Assembly (NCBI GenBank): GCA_905221605.1
Contig: CAJNDS010000017.1
Coordinates: 20,001 to 82,000 of the forward strand
Reading direction: 5' to 3'
Length of the DNA stretch: 62,000 bases
Source of the DNA: Symbiodinium natans
Taxonomy: Eukaryota; Sar; Dinophyceae; Suessiales; Symbiodiniaceae
In this document: one piece after another, positions 58,407 through 62,000 of the stretch
Layout of the letters: each line of letters opens with the position of its first letter
Position numbering within the stretch: position 1 is the first letter of the stretch
Program-made: the position numbers and the translations under genes
The notes under the pieces: model-generated
Databases searched by the model: none
Told to the model about the DNA's origin: nothing
The model's input: the letters and a program-made list of their open reading frames with translations, nothing else

Positions 58407-59519
58407 CCTCTATATAAGCTCAAGCAGTGCTGGACATTGAAGCCATGTGTCGGCGGACATGACGCATATTTCAGAAGAAGCATTCGCCCTTGACACCTAC
58501 ACAGCGTGTGCACTCGCAACACCACACAACTTGCAGGAAGCACCAGGGCCGGCGTGATCGGTGACACGCCTTCCTGGCTGCTTGCCTGGGCGGCTACGTT
58601 CAAAGGCGTTGCGTGTGGTGAAGAAGCCTTCGGTGCGCCATCAAAGGCATGAAAGGCAGAACGAGAGCTCTGGTTCGGACGGTCTTGGGCTTCGGAAGCC
58701 CGTTCCGACCCTTGGGGCGACTCTTAGGGGAGGGCACTTCGTGCAAGGATGCAGATCGATGCAGAGACTTGAATGCACCGCTACCGCTGCACCTCTGTTC
58801 AAAGGCCCGCGCAGCTCGGGGAGCGAGAAACCCTGCGATGTGGCCCCAGGCAAAGGCGCTGCACACCTGGACACAGTGCTGAGAGAGGCGGCGCTAAGGT
58901 GAAGTTGATGGATCTTCACATAGCGATGCCACATGGCACCGTCTGAGGTGACAGCGATGGCGACAACGAGGCTCCGATTCCAGGCCTGGGGCATCCCATT
59001 CTGTCTGCTTTCAAAAACATGTTCAAGTAGAAACCATCATCAGGAATCTCAACCTCACCTTCCCAAACCGGCGAGTTCTCATAGCCGGCATACGCTGACA
59101 TGCTACAGCGACATGAAGTGCCGATATTTTGTACCTGCTTGAACTTCAACTGATGAACTCATCATATGTCAGGCATCTGTGACAAAGGATGACAAAGGCT
59201 TGATTGCTGCACAAGCCTCAGTACCTTATGCTTTGCACATATGTGCAATCAATGATTCCTGCTTTTGCTCAGCATTGTCTGGGAGAGCAGCACGACAAAC
59301 CGGTGGTGAATTGAATGCCAAGTAGAATGCAGTCCACGTTGTGCGAACTTGTATGGTGGGAGCGACCGTTCTGCCTCTTGCACGGATGCAAACGGTGCGA
59401 AGCTTTTGATGCACAGTGCGGGCGACTCTCCCCCGTCATCTCGCATTGTCCTACTCGAACTTAGGATACAGATACCTTGCTGTGCTGGCTTGGTGTTGTT
59501 GCAAGGGGTAAGGGGTTCC

Positions 59520-60395
59520 GGGCAACCCCGCGCAACGAAAAGCGTAAAACGGCAAAGCAAAATTTCGATTTTACACTTGGACGCTTTTACGCTGGGCATG
59601 CGCGGCAAAATCTGAGGAAGGAGGAGGCGCACACGGTAAAACGGTAAAAACGTAACTTCGAAATTCACGCTTTTACGCTTTTACGCATCCGAGGATGCAG
59701 GAAGCCAACACGGAAAAACGGTAAAAACGAAACTTCGAAATTTACGCTTTTGCGCTTTTACGCTCGACGCGCGCGGCCGATGACCGAGGATGCAGTTACG
59801 CTCGACGCGCGCGGCCGATGACCGAGGATGCAGGAAGCGCACACGGTAAAGGGGCAAAAACGAAATTTTAACATTTGCTCCTTTACGCTTTTACGCTTCT
59901 ATGCTTTACACAGGACGCACGCGTCTGAAAACAGAGGATGCAGGAAGCCCACACGGTAAAGCAGTCAAAATGAAGTTTCCCAATTCGCGCTATGCACTCT
60001 TACCCTGACAGCTGTCAACAGCCCCTTGTGAGAAGAAACGTCTGACATGGTTCAGAACCCCAAACCCAAAACCCTATAAACCCTAAACCTTAAACCCTAA
60101 ACCCGACCCGCAAACCATAATACAAAGTATACCCTATAGATCTCCAAGACAGGCAAAACCCCACCGGCAGCTGGTGCATGATGGAGGAATATCGAATGGC
60201 ACGCTTTAATGCTGTAACCCCGCCCAACGAAAAGCGCAAAACGGTAAAACCGAAATTTTCGAAATTTACGTGTTCACGCTTTTACGCTTTCATGCTTTCA
60301 CGGGCGGCCGAAAACTGAGGATGCAGGAAGCGCGGACGGTGAAACGGTAAAAACGAATTTTCGAAATTTATGCTGTTACGCTTGTAAAACTGTGA
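59520..60395. repeat. ACGGTAAAA / TTTTACGC tandem repeat
   Basis: Seven or so imperfect units of about 90-120 bp: ACACGGTAAA, ACGGTAAAAACG, AACTTCGAAATTTACGC, TTTTACGC, CGCGCGGCCGA and GAGGATGCAGGAAGC. A ~200-bp stretch with CCCTAAACCC telomere words (60060-60110) splits the array. TTCGAAATTTACGC is itself partly palindromic. Confidence 0.88.
60056..60112. repeat. Short CCCTAAA telomere-like block
   Basis: Several adjacent CCCTAAACC-type units inside the TTTTACGC array. Other short blocks are at 45890-45915, 56205-56235 and 61040-61075. Confidence 0.7.
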
Positions 60396-61139
60396 ACTCC
60401 TGTTGAAGCCAATGTCGGCAAGCCAGCTTAGGATGCCTTGGCGTACCGTGTTGCAGACTTAACAATTCGATCTCATGTTGGTCATACGCTCTGAGGAGAA
60501 CGCGGGCCAACAAGAGATGTGATCGGGCACACAAGCGGGACTCCGAGTTTGTTGGGCTGACTCGGACTCTTGGAAAGCCACGGAGCCCGAACACGTCAGT
60601 ATATCAATTGTGAAACTGATTGCCTACAGTGACAGCAACATGGTTGAAGCCGCCAGCATATGCCAATTAGCCAATTAGGGCATTTCAAGCAATACTGCAA
60701 GACCTGAACGCTACTCGTTCGGCAATACAACACAGGGTGTCAGCATCAAAGAATATCATTCAGGCCATGCTTGCCAAGCTTGCCAGGCTTGCCAGCGCCA
60801 CCTCCCACCCTACTCAAACCCAGCCCCGCACACACTCACGCTCACACTTGCCCTTACACTACTCTCGTGCTTGTGGTACTGGGCACTACACCAGGCGATG
60901 TGTCCCAACAACGAACGAGTCCCCAAACGTCCCTTGATCAAATGGTTTCTTGAGCAATGTGCTTTTGTTCGTAGACCAGACAAATAACTTGGAAAATTCA
61001 GAAGGATACCACATACAAGTTCCATTTCTTTTGTATTGAGAGTTTAGGTTTCAGGGTTCAGGGTTTGGCACAGCAAGGCACAGCAAGCAAAGCACATCGA
61101 AGGAGTGCTCTCACCGCGTCTCTGCCCAGCAGTGGGGCC

Positions 61140-61941
61140 TCAAGTCGACGCGTTCCACAAGAAGCGCTGAACGTCGGAAAAACGAGTCTCTTCGTTTTCA
61201 AAAGCCTCTTTCAACAGCCTCCGGGCCCCTCGCTGCCGCAAGCGCCGGACAAGACGCACGTCCTCGGAGCTCAGCGTCTTGCGCCGCCGATGGGCCGTCG
61301 CCTTGCGCAGTATGCGTGCCCACATCCCAGCTGTGCGCTTCAACAGATGCCTCAGCGCGAGGTGCCCTTTTTGGAGAAAGGTCTCTCGCCAGGCCAGGGG
61401 CCGCGCAGGCCCGTACGGGTTCGTACGGGCCTGCGCGGGCCGTACGTGCTTGGGGGCTTTACGGGCCTTACAGGCTCTACGGGCCTTGGGGGCCTTAAGG
61501 ACCGTACGGGCTTTCGGGCCTTATGGGACCGTACGGGCTCTACGGGCTCTACGGGCTCTACGGTCCTTACGGGCCTTACGGGCCCTACGGGCTCATACGG
61601 GCTCATACGGGCTCTTACGGGCTCATACGGGCTCTAACGGGCCGTACGGCTTCCTGCGGGGGCCCACAGGCTCCTACGGCCTGTACTCCCTTTTTGAGGT
61701 GTGAGTCCCTGATCTACTCTCAGAGTTTACCTTTGGCCAGAAACACAGCGCTGGCTAGGACAGGTGCCAGGTACCCATCGGCAAAGAGGTACATCAGGTA
61801 CTCCTCTGGATCAATCTGACAGTGCCTTTGCTCTGCTTCGAGCTTACACTTCTCATGCAAATTGATCACTGCAATTCACTGCATCTCCTCCGTGGCTGCC
61901 TGGAGGAGTTCCAAAGCTTCGGTGCTGAAGCGCAAGGGCTC
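61140..61941 (-). CDS. Divergent histone H3-fold protein, 3 exons seen, 5' end not located
   Basis: Exons 61941-61888, 61803-61768 and 61301-61140 (TGA) join in phase. The product reads EPLRFSTEALELLQAATE, EYLMYLFADGYL, then ATAHRRRKTLSSEDVRLVRR. Against histone H3 the layout LRF-x-x-x-A...LQ-x-A-x-E-x-YL-x-x-LF-x-D-x-x-L-x-x-x-H-x-(K/R)R-x-T-(I/L)-x-x-x-D-(I/V)-x-L-x-RR aligns without a gap through helix 2, loop 2 and helix 3. Differences are large: RKTLSSED replaces RVTIMPKD, and helix 3 runs on into a tail of about 30 residues where canonical H3 ends within a few. The N-terminal tail and helix 1 are not seen; they should lie near or beyond the right edge. Introns are GA-AG (84 bp, GAGGAG at both ends) and GC-AG (466 bp, holding a minisatellite). 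It could be an H3 variant, a CenH3-like protein or another histone-fold protein. Confidence 0.68.
61395..61685. repeat. TACGGGC(C/T) minisatellite inside an H3-like gene intron
   Basis: About 25 units of 9-10 bp, CTACGGGCT, CTTACGGGC and CATACGGGC, with divergent units at the left. It lies between the proposed exons at 61768 and 61301, so it is intronic. The frames it opens (Gly/Tyr/Arg-rich) are repeat translations. Confidence 0.93.
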
Positions 61942-62000
61942 CTGCTCCATACTAGTCGAGAGGAGCAAACAGTCCACAGGAAAAGAAGGCTTTTTCTACA

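Noticed and set aside
61065-61704. Plus-strand 190- and 141-codon ORFs
   Set aside because: Antisense to the H3-like exon and then minisatellite translation.

Overview
The window reads as nuclear DNA of a photosynthetic dinoflagellate. Four things point there. (1) Every gene I could reconstruct is cut into many tiny exons whose introns mostly start GC or GA instead of GT and end in AG. (2) All recognised genes, and the retroelement, lie on the minus strand, as in dinoflagellate unidirectional gene blocks. (3) Degenerate TTTAGGG-type telomere words are scattered through it. (4) One gene is a Tic20-type plastid import channel behind a transit-like, Ala/Glu-rich leader. The species cannot be named from this sequence; a Symbiodiniaceae-like alga is an inference.

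Layout. 1-5.3 kb: a tyrosine-recombinase (DIRS/Ngaro-type) retrotransposon on the minus strand, with gag, then RT-RNase H in the same frame behind a single UGA, then the start of a recombinase ORF running off the left edge. 5.3-21.9 kb: almost gene-free and built of structured repeats. These are a 162-bp array folded into a large inverted repeat, hairpin arrays, telomere-like DNA, a 703-bp tandem repeat, AT-rich DNA, a G-run array and a C-rich array. 22.4-26.6 kb: ALG5, dolichyl-phosphate glucosyltransferase, 13 exons. 27-31.5 kb: mostly repeats, with a second G-run array. 31.6-33.0 kb: FIS1, the mitochondrial/peroxisomal fission adaptor, 6 exons. 34.4-38.3 kb: a protein with four copies of an unrecognised repeat of about 100 residues and a myristoylation-type N-terminus. 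38.5-54.9 kb: several possible exons of unidentified genes among microsatellites. 54.95-58.4 kb: Tic20-like gene. 59.5-60.4 kb: a short tandem-repeat region. 61.14 kb to the right edge: a divergent histone H3-fold gene whose 5' end lies near or beyond the edge.

The genes do not form one pathway: they serve ER N-glycosylation, organelle fission, plastid import and chromatin. I built the exon models by hand, joining reading frames so that family-conserved residues run on across each junction. Single boundaries can be off by a few bases where direct repeats flank an intron. The strongest leads are the uniformly non-canonical introns with direct repeats at their ends, the divergent H3-like gene, the novel repeat protein with a near-identical internal duplication, the gag-UGA-pol arrangement, and the folded 162-bp array.
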